A stretch of 5,292 bases of DNA from Rubrobacter sp. (GTDB taxonomy: Bacteria; Actinomycetota; Rubrobacteria; Rubrobacterales; Rubrobacteraceae), in the NCBI GenBank assembly GCA_013817025.1, contig JACDDK010000083.1, forward strand, positions 1 to 5,292, written 5' to 3'. The notes under the pieces were generated by a model. It saw only the letters and a list, made by a program, of their open reading frames with translations, had not been told where the DNA came from and did not search any database. Position 1 is the stretch's first letter. Each line of letters starts with the position of its first letter. Positions 4,955-5,292 of this stretch are shown here, one piece after another. The translations under genes were made by a program, and so were the position numbers.

Positions 4955-5292
4955 GCTTCAACCATACATCATCGAGCCCATCTGGGAGCAGTTCGAAGCC
5001 CTCTTGCCCGAGCGAAGGGCGACGAACCATCCGCTCGGCTGTCACCGTCCCCGTATCCCGGACAGGGTGGTTTTCGGCAAGCTGGTTGAGGTTTTGGTGT
5101 TCGGATGCGCCTACGACAGGATCTCCGACGAGTCTTGCTCTGAGAGCACGCCGCGTCGTAGGCGCGACGAGTGGATCGGCCTCGGGCCGATGGAGACACT
5201 CAGGGAGATCTCCCTCGAAGCCTACGATCGCATCATCGGACTCGAAATGGCCGACCTAGCGGTGGATGGATGCATAACCAAAGCCCCTTGCG
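4947..5292 (+). CDS. IS5-family transposase, N-terminal part
   Basis: The first 115 codons of a DDE transposase; the frame is open to the window's right edge. The protein begins VPALQPYIIEPIWEQFEALL, followed by HPLGCHRPRIPDRVVFGKLVEVLVFGCAYDRI (residues 28-59), the N-terminal helix-turn-helix-like domain typical of IS5-type elements. It then runs through RRRRDEWIGLGPMETLREI to LAVDGCITKAPC, where the Asp of VDG is the likely first catalytic residue. The start is taken as GTG 4947 because AAAGGAG (4932-4938) lies 8 bases upstream; an in-frame ATG at 4929 would add six residues but has no ribosome binding site. No stop or frameshift is seen in the visible part. Its start region is enclosed in a hairpin, and the IS interrupts the integrase. 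Confidence 0.92.
   Translation, partial: MPALQPYIIEPIWEQFEALLPERRATNHPLGCHRPRIPDRVVFGKLVEVLVFGCAYDRISDESCSESTPRRRRDEWIGLGPMETLREISLEAYDRIIGLEMADLAVDGCITKAPC

Larger units (their letters stand above)
3180..5292. mobile_element. Remnant of a tRNA-integrated element (continues past the window)
   Basis: From the broken tRNA-Glu onward, composition and content change. The segment carries direct-repeat arrays of the arm-site type, an AT-richer unknown gene, a 57-residue protein with its own terminator, and a truncated tyrosine integrase facing back toward the tRNA, then an insertion sequence. This is the layout of a small integrative element or prophage remnant. No replication, packaging or conjugation genes are visible. 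The right limit is unknown; material beyond about 4860 belongs to the inserted IS. Confidence 0.6.
4861..5292 (+). mobile_element. IS5-family insertion sequence, left part (runs off the window)
   Basis: The integrase reading frame breaks off next to TA at 4859-4860, and from GGGAGGGCG at 4861 the sequence becomes the leader of an IS5-type transposase. The left end is therefore set at about 4861, within a few bases, with TA as a possible target duplication. The terminal inverted repeat cannot be proved because the right end is outside the window. Confidence 0.75.

Noticed and set aside
4827..5199. Overlapping minus-strand frames opposite the transposase start
   Set aside because: Shadows of the transposase; one merely joins the integrase remnant region to the IS leader.
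3180..5292. CRISPR array, toxin-antitoxin pair or retron
   Set aside because: No regular repeat-spacer pattern, no reverse transcriptase or recognisable toxin motif; the short repeats are too few and too close together.

Overview
The left 60 % of the window (to about position 3180) looks like ordinary chromosome of a GC-rich bacterium, most likely an actinobacterium. GTG/TTG starts, overlapping genes and GC-ending codons point there. The transposase at the right end and the purine gene order suggest a Rubrobacter-like organism, but that is an inference from memory, not a search.

Positions 1-2497 hold the end of a purine biosynthesis operon: the C-terminal third of purM, then purN and purH. 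The genes are translationally coupled (8-base and 4-base overlaps) and carry the pathway through FGAM->AIR, GAR->FGAR and AICAR->FAICAR->IMP. A small four-helix membrane protein of the PsiE-like family follows 16 bases after purH. Next come a complete tRNA-Lys(TTT) and, 30 bases on, the 5' half of a tRNA-Glu(TTC).

The tRNA-Glu gene breaks off inside the 3' strand of its anticodon stem, near position 3179. From there the base composition drops sharply: a 60-base sample of the cargo gene is 25/60 GC against 38/60 in purH. The sequence takes on the look of an integrated element. The junction is followed by two short direct-repeat arrays, each with a 12-base period (CTAAGY x3 and GTTGGGGTCA x2, plus further GGGGTCA copies), which resemble recombinase arm-binding sites. 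Then come an AT-richer 235-residue protein of unknown function on the minus strand, a 57-residue protein on the plus strand with a strong ribosome binding site and its own terminator, and a tyrosine-integrase remnant on the minus strand. The remnant stops just after the first catalytic arginine.

The integrase is cut on its 5' side at about 4860 by an IS5-family insertion sequence, whose transposase runs off the window. The IS leader forms a long imperfect hairpin that buries the transposase ribosome binding site and start codon, a plausible guard against read-through expression.

Overall: purine operon, tRNA pair used as a landing site, decayed integrative element with small unknown cargo, and a secondary IS insertion that helped inactivate its integrase. 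The best candidates for new biology are the 235-residue cargo protein, the unusual tRNA-Glu junction that folds into a rod-like hairpin, and the protective IS hairpin.
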